DNA of 20,297 bases from Lachnospiraceae bacterium UBA3273 (GCA_002362385.1 DEUB01000034.1:1-20297), one strand, 5' to 3'; shown: positions 1-7,533, counted from the stretch's first letter. The notes: generated by a model from the letters alone, not told the origin. Numbers and translations: made by a program.

Positions 1-336
1 GGACAGGCACATATTCAGTCTTCCTTTAACAATACCATTGTTACATTAACGGATACTGAAGGCAATGCGTTAAGCTGGGCAAGTGCCGGTGGTCTTGGTT
101 TTAGAGGTTCAAGGAAATCTACTCCATATGCAGCACAGATGGCAGCAGAGACTGCAACAAAGGCAGCATTAGTACATGGATTAAAAACAGTAGATGTTTT
201 CGTAAAGGGACCCGGTTCAGGAAGGGAAGCAGCGATCCGTGCATTACAGGCATGCGGTCTGGAGGTTACAAGTATCAGGGACGTGACCCCCGTACCCCAT
301 AACGGATGCCGTCCGCCCAAGCGCCGCCGCGTATAA
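1..336 (+). CDS. rpsK: 30S ribosomal protein S11, 5' end outside window
   Basis: C-terminal 111 residues of ribosomal protein S11, a component of the platform of the 30S subunit. The reading frame is open from base 1, and the first residues visible (GQAHIQSSFNNTIVTLTD) are the conserved N-terminal core of S11, so only about 15-20 residues are missing. Further hallmarks are GFRGSRKSTPYAAQ, the VKGPGSGREAAIRAL loop, and the basic tail HNGCRPPKRRRV that contacts 16S rRNA. It is followed by rpsD, rpoA and rplQ in the usual Firmicute order. The product is certain; the true start lies upstream of the window. Confidence 0.97.
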   Translation, partial: GQAHIQSSFNNTIVTLTDTEGNALSWASAGGLGFRGSRKSTPYAAQMAAETATKAALVHGLKTVDVFVKGPGSGREAAIRALQACGLEVTSIRDVTPVPHNGCRPPKRRRV

Positions 337-518
337 TTGCGGCTGTGTGTTCAGGATGCCATGGCAGATGGCAGCCGCATTGATGCGTGCTACAAGCATG
401 GTGGAATATCCGGGGCACATATTTGTATCTGTGCAAAGATTTTATAAATAAAAGTAAAGCATGTTGGAAGAAAGTGCGCAGAAAGCGTACTGTAAACAAT
501 AGTAGGAGGAAAAGAAAA
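337..518 (+). promoter_or_regulatory. possible structured rpsD leader in the rpsK-rpsD gap
   Basis: This 182-base gap is long for an interior gap in a ribosomal operon. It contains a perfect 7-bp stem (GCGGCTG at 339-345 with CAGCCGC at 372-378, extended by t338-a379) enclosing the palindrome TGCCATGGCA. S4 is an autogenous translational repressor in bacteria, and Firmicute rpsD leaders that bind S4 are known, so a regulatory role is plausible. I could not match the known S4-leader consensus by eye, so this remains a low-confidence call. Confidence 0.3.
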
Positions 519-1112
519 ATGGCAGTAAACAGAGTTCCTGTTTTAAAGAGATGCAGATCTCTCGATTTAGACCCGACTTATTTAGGATATGACAAAAAGT
601 CAAACCGTAAATCCTTGAGAGCCGGAAAGAAGATGAGCGAATACGGCACTCAGTTAAGAGAAAAACAGAAAGCAAAATTTATTTATGGCGTATTGGAGAA
701 GCCTTTCAGAAATTATTATGAGAAGGCTGACAGAATGAAAGGCATGACCGGCGAGAATTTAATGATCATGCTGGAATCCAGACTGGATAACGTGGTTTTC
801 CGTCTCGGCTTTGCAAGAACAAGAAGAGAAGCAAGACAGGTCGTAGGCCACAAGCATTTTCTGGTAAACGGTAAGCCGGTCAATATTCCGTCTTATCTGG
901 TAAAAGCAGGAGATGTAATTGAAGTAAGAGAAAAATCCAGAAGCTTACAGAGATATAAAGATATCGTTGAAGTAACCGGCGGAAGATTGGTTCCCGAATG
1001 GTTAGACCAGGATTTAGAAGGTTTAAAAGGAACTGTAAAGGTACTTCCTACAAGAGAGCAGATCGACGTTCCGGTTAATGAGATGCTTATCGTCGAGTTG
1101 TACTCCAAATAA
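519..1112 (+). CDS. rpsD: 30S ribosomal protein S4
   Basis: Ribosomal protein S4 (197 residues), a primary 16S rRNA-binding protein that nucleates assembly of the 30S body and helps translational fidelity. The ATG at 519 follows the Shine-Dalgarno AGGAGGA (504-510) and gives the canonical N-terminus MAVNRVPVLKRCRSLDLDP. The frame is open upstream to 387, but that extension lacks any S4 similarity. The S4 RNA-binding domain is near residues 90-150 (ESRLDNVVFRLGFARTRREA, then the GHKHFLVNGKPVNIPSY segment). Only one cysteine (C12) is present in the N-terminal region, so this is the zinc-free form of S4. rpoA starts 27 bases downstream. Confidence 0.97.
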   Translation: MAVNRVPVLKRCRSLDLDPTYLGYDKKSNRKSLRAGKKMSEYGTQLREKQKAKFIYGVLEKPFRNYYEKADRMKGMTGENLMIMLESRLDNVVFRLGFARTRREARQVVGHKHFLVNGKPVNIPSYLVKAGDVIEVREKSRSLQRYKDIVEVTGGRLVPEWLDQDLEGLKGTVKVLPTREQIDVPVNEMLIVELYSK

Positions 1113-1139
1113 TAACCAGTTTGTAAGGAGGGTATTGCA

Positions 1140-2099
1140 GTGTTTGATTTTGAGAGACCTAATATTGAAGTTACAGAAATCTCAGAAGATAAAAAGTATG
1201 GCAGATTCGTTGTAGAGCCTTTGGAAAGAGGATATGGCATTACGCTTGGTAATTCATTAAGAAGAATCATGCTTTCTTCCCTGCCCGGCGCATCAGTCAG
1301 CCAGGTAAAGATCGAAGGTGTTTTACACGAATTCAGTTCCATTCCGGGTGTAAAGGAAGACGTAACGGAAATCATTATGAATTTAAAGAGCCTTGCGATC
1401 AGGAATTCCAGTTCTTCTAATGAACCCAAAACTGCATATATTGAGTTTGAGGGAGAGGGCGTTGTAAGGGCATCCGATATTCAGGTGGATTCCGATATCG
1501 AGATCATTAACAAGGACCAGGTTATCGCAACATTGAGCGGCGGTAAGGACTGCAAGCTGTATATGGAGCTTACCATTACAAAGGGCAGAGGTTATATAAG
1601 CGCTGAAAAGAATAAGAGTGATGATCTGCCCATTGGCGTTATCGCTGTGGATTCTATTTATACACCCGTTGAAAGAGTAAATCTGACTGTAGAGAATACC
1701 CGTGTAGGACAGATTACCGATTTTGACAAACTGACATTGGATGTTTATACAAACGGAACCCTTGAGCCGGATGAAGCTGTCAGCTTAGCGGCAAAGGTAT
1801 TAAGCGAGCATTTGAAACTCTTTATTGACTTGTCCGAGAATGCAAAGAGCGCAGAGGTCATGATCGAAAGAGAAGACGATGAAAAGGAAAAAGTTCTGGA
1901 AATGAGTATTGACGAGCTGGAATTGTCCGTTCGTTCCTTTAACTGCTTAAAGAGGGCAGGAATCAATACGGTTGAAGAGCTTACCAATAAAACTTCCGAC
2001 GATATGATGAAGGTCCGTAACTTAGGACGTAAATCCTTAGAAGAAGTTTTGGCAAAATTGAAAGAGTTAGGGCTTGAGTTGAATTCCAGCGAGGAATAA
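1140..2099 (+). CDS. rpoA: RNA polymerase alpha subunit
   Basis: Alpha subunit of DNA-dependent RNA polymerase (319 residues). The alpha dimer scaffolds assembly of beta and beta', and its C-terminal domain contacts UP elements and activators. Translation starts at GTG (1140), 7 bases after AAGGAGGG (1125-1132). The N-terminal dimerisation domain (about 1-230) carries the conserved segment YGITLGNSLRRIMLSSLPG. An acidic linker (EREDDEKEKVLE) leads to the C-terminal domain (about 255-319) with VRSFNCLKRAGINTVEEL and the helix-hairpin-helix RNLGRKSLEEV. Length and architecture are normal. It is co-transcribed between rpsD and rplQ. Confidence 0.97.
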   Translation: MFDFERPNIEVTEISEDKKYGRFVVEPLERGYGITLGNSLRRIMLSSLPGASVSQVKIEGVLHEFSSIPGVKEDVTEIIMNLKSLAIRNSSSSNEPKTAYIEFEGEGVVRASDIQVDSDIEIINKDQVIATLSGGKDCKLYMELTITKGRGYISAEKNKSDDLPIGVIAVDSIYTPVERVNLTVENTRVGQITDFDKLTLDVYTNGTLEPDEAVSLAAKVLSEHLKLFIDLSENAKSAEVMIEREDDEKEKVLEMSIDELELSVRSFNCLKRAGINTVEELTNKTSDDMMKVRNLGRKSLEEVLAKLKELGLELNSSEE

Positions 2100-2134
2100 G
2101 CTTAAGGCTCACAAAGAAATGATTGGCATAGGGA

Positions 2135-2210
2135 ATAAGACCGAAGAGCGTCCTTATGTGCACTCATGAGTGGCAGTAAACACCGCAGGGTATATAAGAC
2201 CGAAGAGCGT
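2135..2210 (+). repeat. 17-bp direct repeat pair in the rpoA-rplQ gap
   Basis: The 17-mer ATAAGACCGAAGAGCGT occurs at 2135-2151 and again at 2194-2210, 59 bases apart, both inside the 145-base rpoA-rplQ gap. A perfect 12-bp palindrome (CACTCATGAGTG, 2161-2172) lies between the copies. The second copy is partly enclosed by a short GGGTA/TGCCC pairing just upstream of the rplQ Shine-Dalgarno. This looks like a local duplication in an untranslated spacer, possibly a leader element for L17. No function is established. Confidence 0.7.
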
Positions 2211-2244
2211 TGCCCGGTGGTACCATGAATGGAGGATTATAAAA

Positions 2245-2781
2245 ATGGCAAAGTACAGAAAACTTGGCAGAACAAGCAGCCAGAGAAAAGCATTATTGAG
2301 AAATCAGGTAACAAACTTACTTTATCACGGTAAGATCGTTACAACAGAAGCAAGGGCAAAGGAAGTCAGAAAAATTGCTGAAGGCCTCATTGCAATGGCT
2401 GTGAAAGAAAGAGACAATTACGAGACTGTTAAGGTAACGGCAAAGGTTCCGAGAAAAGATGCGGAAGGCAAGAGGGTAAAAGAGGTCGTAGACGGCAAGA
2501 AAGTTACTGTTTATGACGAAGTGGAAAAAGAGATCAAGAAGGATCTTCCCAGCAGACTTCATGCAAGGAGACAGATGTTAAGGGTATTATATCCTGTGAC
2601 GGAAGTTCCTGCAGAAAAGGCCGGCAGAAAGAGAAACACAAAAGAGGTTGATCTTCCCGCTAAGTTATTTGACGAAATCGCACCTAAATATGCAGACCGT
2701 AAGGGTGGTTATACGCGTATCATCAAAATCGGACAGCGTAAGGGCGATGCAGCGATGGAAGTTGTTCTGGAGCTGGTTTAA
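2245..2781 (+). CDS. rplQ: 50S ribosomal protein L17, enlarged form
   Basis: Ribosomal protein L17 of the large subunit. The start at 2245 follows GGAGG (2231-2235) and gives MAKYRKLGRTSSQRKALLRN, the standard L17 N-terminus. The C-terminus (AKLFDEIAPKYADRKGGYTRIIKIGQRKGDA, then VLELV) is also standard. At 178 residues it is about 50 longer than the usual 115-130. The excess lies in the middle (roughly residues 58-137), a lysine- and glutamate-rich segment including KKVTVYDEVEKEIKKDLPS. From memory, enlarged L17 is common in Lachnospiraceae, which supports the taxonomic guess. It is the last gene of the cluster, followed 24 bases later by a terminator. Confidence 0.96.
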   Translation: MAKYRKLGRTSSQRKALLRNQVTNLLYHGKIVTTEARAKEVRKIAEGLIAMAVKERDNYETVKVTAKVPRKDAEGKRVKEVVDGKKVTVYDEVEKEIKKDLPSRLHARRQMLRVLYPVTEVPAEKAGRKRNTKEVDLPAKLFDEIAPKYADRKGGYTRIIKIGQRKGDAAMEVVLELV

Positions 2782-2805
2782 TGAAGAGGTTTTGAATGTG
2801 CTTGA

Positions 2806-2840
2806 AGGGCTATCGGTTGACGGTAGTCCTTTTTTTCTTT
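2806..2840 (+). terminator. intrinsic terminator of the rpsK-rplQ operon
   Basis: A 10-bp stem (AGGGCTATCG 2806-2815 with CGGTAGTCCT 2821-2830, two G-U pairs) closes a 5-base loop and is followed immediately by TTTTTTCTTT (2831-2840). This is a textbook rho-independent terminator 24 bases after the rplQ stop. Confidence 0.9.
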
Positions 2841-2848
2841 TGGTGGGG

Positions 2849-3124
2849 GAGGCGGGCTGTAAGGCTCCGGGCAGAGGGGAGTCATGTGTTTTTTCAGGAT
2901 GCCGGCTGCGAACATCGGGATTTTCTAAATGTTCCGGCAGGGGGTCCCGCTGTGGACGCAAGCGGCATATATGCGGCATCCTTGCCGCAATATGCCTTTC
3001 TCCGACGTCCTGTCGGAGAATTGCTGGAATCGGAACGGAACATTAAGAAAATCCCGATGTTCTCCGCTAGGTATCCTGAAAAAACACATGACTCCCCTCT
3101 GCCCGGAGCTTTACAGCCGCCTTG
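2849..3124. repeat. ~275-bp long imperfect palindrome with hairpins in its centre
   Basis: Two inverted arms of about 85-88 bp (2849-2936 and 3036-3124) are largely complementary. One uninterrupted run is 37 bp (2864-2900 with 3073-3109). A second block pairs the GAACATCGGGATTTTC-type sequence at 2910-2936 with 3036-3062. The 99-base centre holds two more hairpins. One is a 14-bp stem with a single bulge and a TCCT loop (2964-2996). The other is a 9-bp stem with loop GTCCT (2998-3020). Short open frames cross the element but lack ribosome sites and are mirrored in the two arms, so I treat it as non-coding. It could be a MITE-like mobile element or a large RNA structure. No target-site duplication was visible. 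Confidence 0.85.
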
Positions 3125-3250
3125 GCGGGTTTGATTGGCGGTAGTGTATATTTTTGTGTGTTATTAAGGGATGCTTGTTTGGAGTTATGTAAACTAATGG
3201 AATAAGAATCCATACTTTTCGACCGTATAGTTTTCTTTGTAATAAGGGGC

Positions 3251-3279
3251 TTGAAATAGGGGGTGGGGCGGGGGATAAT
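3251..3279 (+). promoter_or_regulatory. sigma-A-type promoter for the acyltransferase gene
   Basis: TTGAAA (3251-3256), a 17-base G-rich spacer and GATAAT (3274-3279), 54 bases before the acyltransferase start codon. The spacing is optimal and each hexamer has one mismatch to consensus. Confidence 0.65.
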
Positions 3280-3333
3280 GTTAGTGGAATATTGGAACTG
3301 GGATTTTATGAGGCGATTTGAGGGAGGATATTT

Positions 3334-4380
3334 ATGAGAAAGCACTATCTGGATAATTTGAAGAGTTTTGTTATTTTGCTGCTTTTTCCGGTGCATACTT
3401 TTATGATATGGAATGATTTTGGATTGAAGTTTTATGTATGGGGCGGGGAGAACAGGGTTATCAGTACGCTGATCGTGCTGATCAATCCCTGGTTTATGCC
3501 GTTGATGTTTGTTATAGCGGGGATTTGTGCAAGGTTTTCCCTGGGGAAGCGGAGTATGAAGGAGTTTTGTATGGAGAGGGTCAAGAAACTGCTTGTTCCT
3601 TTTGTGGCGGGGACGGTTCTTCTGGTACCGGTACAGACTTTTTATGCAAGGAAGTTTTTCTTTGGATATGGCGGTGGGATTCTGGAAAATTTGAAGTATT
3701 TTTTTACGCATGTGACGGATTTTACGGGATATGACGGGGGTTTTACCCCGGGACAGCTGTGGTTTATCCTGTTTTTGTTTTTGATTTCGCTGGTTTCGCT
3801 TATTTTTATGAAATTGCTGCCTTATGAGAGGTGGGAGGGTTTTGTTTCCCGGATGCCGGTGTGGGCGCTGGCGGGGCTTTTTGTTCCGGTCTGGATTTTC
3901 TATTATCTGGGTAATATAGGGGGATATAGTCTGGGGAAGAATCTGGTTTTGTATTTATTGGGATATTATGTGCTGGCGGATGACAGAGTGCTGGAAAGGC
4001 TTAAGGTTCATGGAAAATGGATCGGGACTTTTTGGGGAATCTCGGAGCTTTTACTGGGAGCGGCTTATTACAAATATGCATTTTACGGGGATCTGGCGGT
4101 CAATGCCACGGGGTGGTTCGGTATTTTGTCGCTGCTTATGCTGGGAAAAGAGTATCTGAATAAGGAAACTGCTGTTACGAAATATTTGAAAGGCGCGTCT
4201 TTTCCGGTTTATGTGATACATCAGTCGGTCCTGGTGGCGCTGGGGTATTATGTGTTGAAAGGGGTGGACTCTCTGCTTTTGCAGGCAGGGATCATTATAG
4301 CGGGCAGTTTTGTGGTTACGGTTTTGTGCTATGAGATTATAAGGCGTATTCCTGTTATAAGGAAATTGATAGGGATATAG
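3334..4380 (+). CDS. acyltransferase family 3 integral membrane protein
   Basis: 348-residue polytopic membrane protein of the acyltransferase-3 family (OafA/MdoC type, Pfam PF01757). The family transfers acyl groups such as acetyl or succinyl to extracytoplasmic glycans or lipids. The start follows GAGGGAGG (3320-3327). Visible hallmarks are the N-terminus RKHYLDNLKSF followed by a first membrane helix containing FPVH (H21, matching a conserved family histidine), a cytoplasmic basic segment (ERVKKLLVPF), and about ten hydrophobic segments to the end. The substrate cannot be read from sequence. It stands alone, with its own promoter and the separately transcribed tetR gene downstream. Surface glycan modification is an inference. 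Confidence 0.85.
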   Translation: MRKHYLDNLKSFVILLLFPVHTFMIWNDFGLKFYVWGGENRVISTLIVLINPWFMPLMFVIAGICARFSLGKRSMKEFCMERVKKLLVPFVAGTVLLVPVQTFYARKFFFGYGGGILENLKYFFTHVTDFTGYDGGFTPGQLWFILFLFLISLVSLIFMKLLPYERWEGFVSRMPVWALAGLFVPVWIFYYLGNIGGYSLGKNLVLYLLGYYVLADDRVLERLKVHGKWIGTFWGISELLLGAAYYKYAFYGDLAVNATGWFGILSLLMLGKEYLNKETAVTKYLKGASFPVYVIHQSVLVALGYYVLKGVDSLLLQAGIIIAGSFVVTVLCYEIIRRIPVIRKLIGI

Positions 4381-4406
4381 TTTCCGTGTAGTATTATATA
4401 AGCTTA

Positions 4407-4454
4407 TTGACATTTTGAACAATGTTCATTACAATGTGAATTGAACATTGTTCA
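4407..4454 (+). promoter_or_regulatory. consensus promoter with two palindromic operators (TetR autoregulation)
   Basis: TTGACA (4407-4412), 17-base spacer, TACAAT (4430-4435): a near-perfect sigma-A promoter. Two copies of the 13-base palindrome TGAACAWTGTTCA overlap it. One (4416-4428) fills the spacer and the other (4442-4454) covers the expected transcription start. They are identical except for the central base, and their centres are 26 bases apart. The arrangement is that of a TetR-family repressor blocking its own promoter. Confidence 0.88.
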
Positions 4455-4479
4455 AGAAGACGGGGAGTGGAAGGGAATC

Positions 4480-5052
4480 ATGGATAGTAAAGAAATGATC
4501 ATGGGGGCTGCCATCGATCTTATCAATGAAAAGGGCGGACAGATGGACGGCATTACGGTACGGGAGATATGTAAAAAGGCGAATGTAGGATTAGGCCTTG
4601 TGAATTACCATTTTGGAAATAAAGACAATCTCATAGAACTGTGCGTTGAACGCATCGTAAATCGTATTGTTGACGAATTTAGTTCGCTTAGGGAAAAGAC
4701 GGAGAAGCTTACTGCTTTTGATAAACTGGAGTATCTTGGGAATATGACCTTTACCTTTTTATTTGAGCATTATGCAGTAGCGAAAATTTCTATGCTTTCA
4801 GATATGCGTATGCCAAAGGAGGATGACAACACCCACAGAACCTGTCTTGCCTATCTTCCTCTTATGTCCGCCTGCCGCCCGGATTGGGACCGGGAAACCC
4901 TGGAACGAAAAACCTTCTGTCTGATCGCTGTCATGCAGCAGTCCTTTCTGCGGCATGAGGTTATCAGGAAGCTTTATGGAATCGATCTGACGGTGCAAAA
5001 AGAGCGGGAGGCATTTCATTCCAAAATACTACATGATATTCTGGAGGTATAG
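4480..5052 (+). CDS. TetR/AcrR family transcriptional regulator
   Basis: 190-residue TetR-family repressor. The ATG at 4480 is chosen because a purine-rich GGAAGGG precedes it and it gives the usual TetR N-terminus (MDSKEMIMGAAIDLINEKG). A TTG-started longer form would begin at the promoter start site inside the downstream operator. The helix-turn-helix is residues 25-51 (ITVREICKKANVGLGLVNYHF, then GNKDNL), with the typical family signature VNYHFGNKDNLI. The remaining residues form the helical ligand-binding and dimerisation domain, whose inducer is unknown. Its stop is 3 bases before the flavoprotein start, so the two form one operon, and that oxidoreductase probably handles the inducing chemistry. 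Confidence 0.92.
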   Translation: MDSKEMIMGAAIDLINEKGGQMDGITVREICKKANVGLGLVNYHFGNKDNLIELCVERIVNRIVDEFSSLREKTEKLTAFDKLEYLGNMTFTFLFEHYAVAKISMLSDMRMPKEDDNTHRTCLAYLPLMSACRPDWDRETLERKTFCLIAVMQQSFLRHEVIRKLYGIDLTVQKEREAFHSKILHDILEV

Positions 5053-5055
5053 AGC

Positions 5056-5769
5056 ATGAAGATCACAGTAATAAACGGCACGGAAAAACAGGGTGTGACC
5101 TATCGTCTGAAAGAGATATTTCTGGAGCGGTTCAGGGGAAAAGCAGAAATCCGGGAATTTTACCTGCCAAAAGATTGTCCGGCTTTTTGTTCGGGCTGTA
5201 TAAGTTGTATGTTAAAAGGCGAACAGACCTGCAAGGACGCAGGATACATACAAAAGATTGCTGCATCGCTGCTGGCATCTGATCTGATCGTGATGACCTC
5301 TCCCGCTTATGTGATGCATGCCACAGGAGCCATGAAAGCCCTTCTTGACCATTTTGCCTATCTCTGGATGCCGCACCGCCCTGCTCCCGAAATGTTTACA
5401 AAGCGGGCGGTTATCATTACCCAGTGTCTTGGGGCAGGGGCGGAGTCTGCGGCAAAAGATATAAAACACAGCCTTTCCTGGTGGGGCATTTCAAAGATCT
5501 CGGTGTTTGCAGGAAAGCTTATGGAGGAGGTTGTATGGGAACGACTTGCCGATAAGAAACGCATGGAGCTTACGAAAAAAATGAATCGGCTGTCTGAAAA
5601 ATTTTCAAGGATCGATTACGAAAAACCGGCAGGAATGAACGGAGTCACAAGGATGAAATTTTTAATCTGCCGCATGATACAAAAAACATCCCTTAAAAAG
5701 CGCCCCGAATCTCTGGATGGAAGGTATTGGGAAAAGCAGGGCTGGCTTGGGCAAGTCAGGCCATGGTAA
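5056..5769 (+). CDS. NAD(P)H-dependent flavodoxin-fold oxidoreductase, iron-sulfur flavoprotein-like
   Basis: 237-residue member of the NADPH-dependent FMN reductase / flavodoxin-fold family (PF03358-like). Such proteins bind FMN and reduce quinones, nitro compounds or other electrophiles. The N-terminus MKITVINGTEKQG forms strand 1 and the phosphate-binding loop, and VMTSPAYVMHATGAMKALLDH is the second flavin-contacting region. Residues 41-59 contain the cysteines C41, C45, C48, C51 and C59. C45-x2-C48-x2-C51-x7-C59 matches the compact cluster motif of iron-sulfur flavoproteins, so a 4Fe-4S cluster is likely but not proven. The ribosome site GGAGG lies inside the end of tetR, which implies translational coupling. 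A detoxification role under TetR control is inferred. Confidence 0.85.
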   Translation: MKITVINGTEKQGVTYRLKEIFLERFRGKAEIREFYLPKDCPAFCSGCISCMLKGEQTCKDAGYIQKIAASLLASDLIVMTSPAYVMHATGAMKALLDHFAYLWMPHRPAPEMFTKRAVIITQCLGAGAESAAKDIKHSLSWWGISKISVFAGKLMEEVVWERLADKKRMELTKKMNRLSEKFSRIDYEKPAGMNGVTRMKFLICRMIQKTSLKKRPESLDGRYWEKQGWLGQVRPW

Positions 5770-5820
5770 ATTGAATCGGCTGATTTTTCTGCGCCCTGCC
5801 AAAGGGCAATCCGTATTCCG

Positions 5821-7533
5821 TCAGTGTGACAGTTCGGGGTATGCCGTTTCCGCATCTGTATAGAAGTTCTCCAAAGCCTCGTCCAAATCGGCCTTGCCAT
5901 CGAAATAGTCTCTCATGGCGTAAAGGAACCGCTCCGACAGATCCCAGTCATAAGCGGAGCCCCTCCTGATGCTGACAGCCTCTGCGGAAGCGCAATATTT
6001 TTCCGTCACGTTCTCTCCTCCAAGGAAAGCGTTTGTTGCTCCTGCGGCGGCTGTTTCTTCCATCAGCGGGCGGTTGTTGCAGAATTCGCCCTCCTCTTTG
6101 ACAATCTCTTTCATAATGTCGGGATTGCAGGTCATATTGTAAATAATGTCGGCTGCAAGACCCTGGTTATCGGAGTCCTGTGCCGTACAGATCCATGTGC
6201 CGCCCCAGAAATAACTCTGGGGGCCTTCGATTGCCGCCCAATCGCCCCATGTTCCGTTGCCTGCCGCCTCCTCGCCGTCAAAATTGTCCAATGAGATAGA
6301 GGTCATGGTGTAATCGGTAAACCAGGTGCATCCGAAGTAACCGAATACATCTCCCGAAGAAGACGCCCCAAGCATCCATTGCTCGCTCCATGGAAGCGTC
6401 CCGTCAAGAAAGCCTTTGTCTGCAAATTCCTTTGTCTGTCTGACCCAATCCATGATATGATCATCGATCACGATCCTGTCATCAACTACCCAGGGACCTG
6501 ATACATTCTGGTAAAATACGCGGTAAGCGTCGTCATAGCCGGCAACTGCCTTCCATCCCTTGTCTTTTAATTTCTGCGCAGATTTGGCAAAGGTGTCCCA
6601 ATCGGAGAAATATTCCTGAATCTTCTCGGGATCGTCTGTGCCGAATACTTCTTTTGCCGCAGAGCGTCTGTAAAGGTAGACCCCGGGACAGCTCAGCCAT
6701 GAAGAAGCTTTTATATTACCATCTTCGTCAGTGACGATATCTTTTGTATACTGATACTGGTCAGCCATATAGTCAGTCAGTCCCAGGTCAGCCATGGAAA
6801 GGCAAACGTCTCTGGCGCCGATATATTTGGGCGCATAATAATCTTCGATCAGAAACATATCGATCCTGTCATCATCCGATGCTTTCGCCCTGTCTGATAA
6901 CGCCTTATCCAGGCTGTTTTGATAATTCATGTCATAAGTAGGCGTGAGGATCCAGTTTACCTTAACATTACCAATAGAGCCGGTTCCGTCCCCGTTATCC
7001 TGATATCCGGGATAGTGGTCCGTCATACAGTTTTTAAACTCTTCATTCCAGCAGTAAATATTAAGTACCTTACCGGTATCGCCGGAAAGATCAGATTTCC
7101 ATTCCGCAGACGGCTTGCTGACCGATTCTTCCATATCTTCCGCAGCTTCTACATCTTCCGCATCATTACCGGTTATTTCCGTTTTCTCTGTTTTTACACC
7201 GGCATTCTTACTGTTTTCTGCGGGGGATAAATCAGAGGCTGCCGTTGATTTAGAGCTCCTGCTTTGGGCGTTGTCATCGTTTGCTGCGGGAGACAGACCC
7301 ATGGCGGCATATTGTGCGGTAATCTTTTCCCGTATGGCTTCCTCCACCGCTATCCGGTTTTCCTCGGCAATGGCTTCGTTATGCTCCATCTGTTTTTCCT
7401 GAAGCGTTTTCTGGGCTTCTTCTACTGCCTCCAGTCCTTCCGGATCCGCTGCATAAACAACGGTTGTGTCGCCTATTATGCACAGAATACATGCCATGCA
7501 GAAAAAAAGCCTCCATCTCTTTGAATTTTTCAT
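5821..7533 (-). CDS. secreted extracellular solute-binding protein with long N-terminal extension
   Basis: 570-residue ABC-type extracellular solute-binding protein, probably of the sugar-binding family 1 group. The start (7531-7533) follows AAGGAG. Residues 1-28 form a signal peptide with a likely signal peptidase I site (VVYA|AD). No lipobox cysteine is seen, unusual for a Gram-positive binding protein. Residues 30-75 are a charged, probably coiled-coil helix (EAVEEAQKTLQEKQMEHNEA). Residues 80-150 are acidic, Ser/Ala-rich and likely disordered. The binding domain begins near 155 (GKVLNIYCWNEEF) and ends with a helical lobe containing a Trp/Gly-rich GTWGDWAAIEGPQSYFWGGT. No permease or ATPase gene is adjacent, so it is an orphan here. 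It is convergent with the flavoprotein gene. The ligand is unknown. Confidence 0.82.
   Translation of the reverse strand: MKNSKRWRLFFCMACILCIIGDTTVVYAADPEGLEAVEEAQKTLQEKQMEHNEAIAEENRIAVEEAIREKITAQYAAMGLSPAANDDNAQSRSSKSTAASDLSPAENSKNAGVKTEKTEITGNDAEDVEAAEDMEESVSKPSAEWKSDLSGDTGKVLNIYCWNEEFKNCMTDHYPGYQDNGDGTGSIGNVKVNWILTPTYDMNYQNSLDKALSDRAKASDDDRIDMFLIEDYYAPKYIGARDVCLSMADLGLTDYMADQYQYTKDIVTDEDGNIKASSWLSCPGVYLYRRSAAKEVFGTDDPEKIQEYFSDWDTFAKSAQKLKDKGWKAVAGYDDAYRVFYQNVSGPWVVDDRIVIDDHIMDWVRQTKEFADKGFLDGTLPWSEQWMLGASSSGDVFGYFGCTWFTDYTMTSISLDNFDGEEAAGNGTWGDWAAIEGPQSYFWGGTWICTAQDSDNQGLAADIIYNMTCNPDIMKEIVKEEGEFCNNRPLMEETAAAGATNAFLGGENVTEKYCASAEAVSIRRGSAYDWDLSERFLYAMRDYFDGKADLDEALENFYTDAETAYPELSH

Noticed and set aside
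387..518. Upstream extension of the rpsD frame (44 extra codons)
   Set aside because: No S4 similarity; the ATG at 519 has the ribosome site and the canonical N-terminus.
2170..2244. GTG-started extension of rplQ, sharing the 12-mer TGGCAGTAAACA with the rpsD start
   Set aside because: L17 starts at 2245 with a proper ribosome site; the shared 12-mer is most likely chance.
2648..3144. Several overlapping open frames across the long palindrome
   Set aside because: No ribosome sites, no recognisable protein, and the frames are by-products of mirrored arms.
3067..3711. 214-codon minus-strand frame over the acyltransferase gene
   Set aside because: Antisense shadow of a well-supported membrane protein gene; composition unlike a real protein.
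4441..4479. TTG-started longer TetR
   Set aside because: The TTG lies at the promoter start point inside the operator, leaving no leader for a ribosome site.
5793..5807. GCCCT/AGGGC hairpin between the convergent flavoprotein and binding-protein genes
   Set aside because: Five base pairs and no T-run in either direction; not supported as a terminator.
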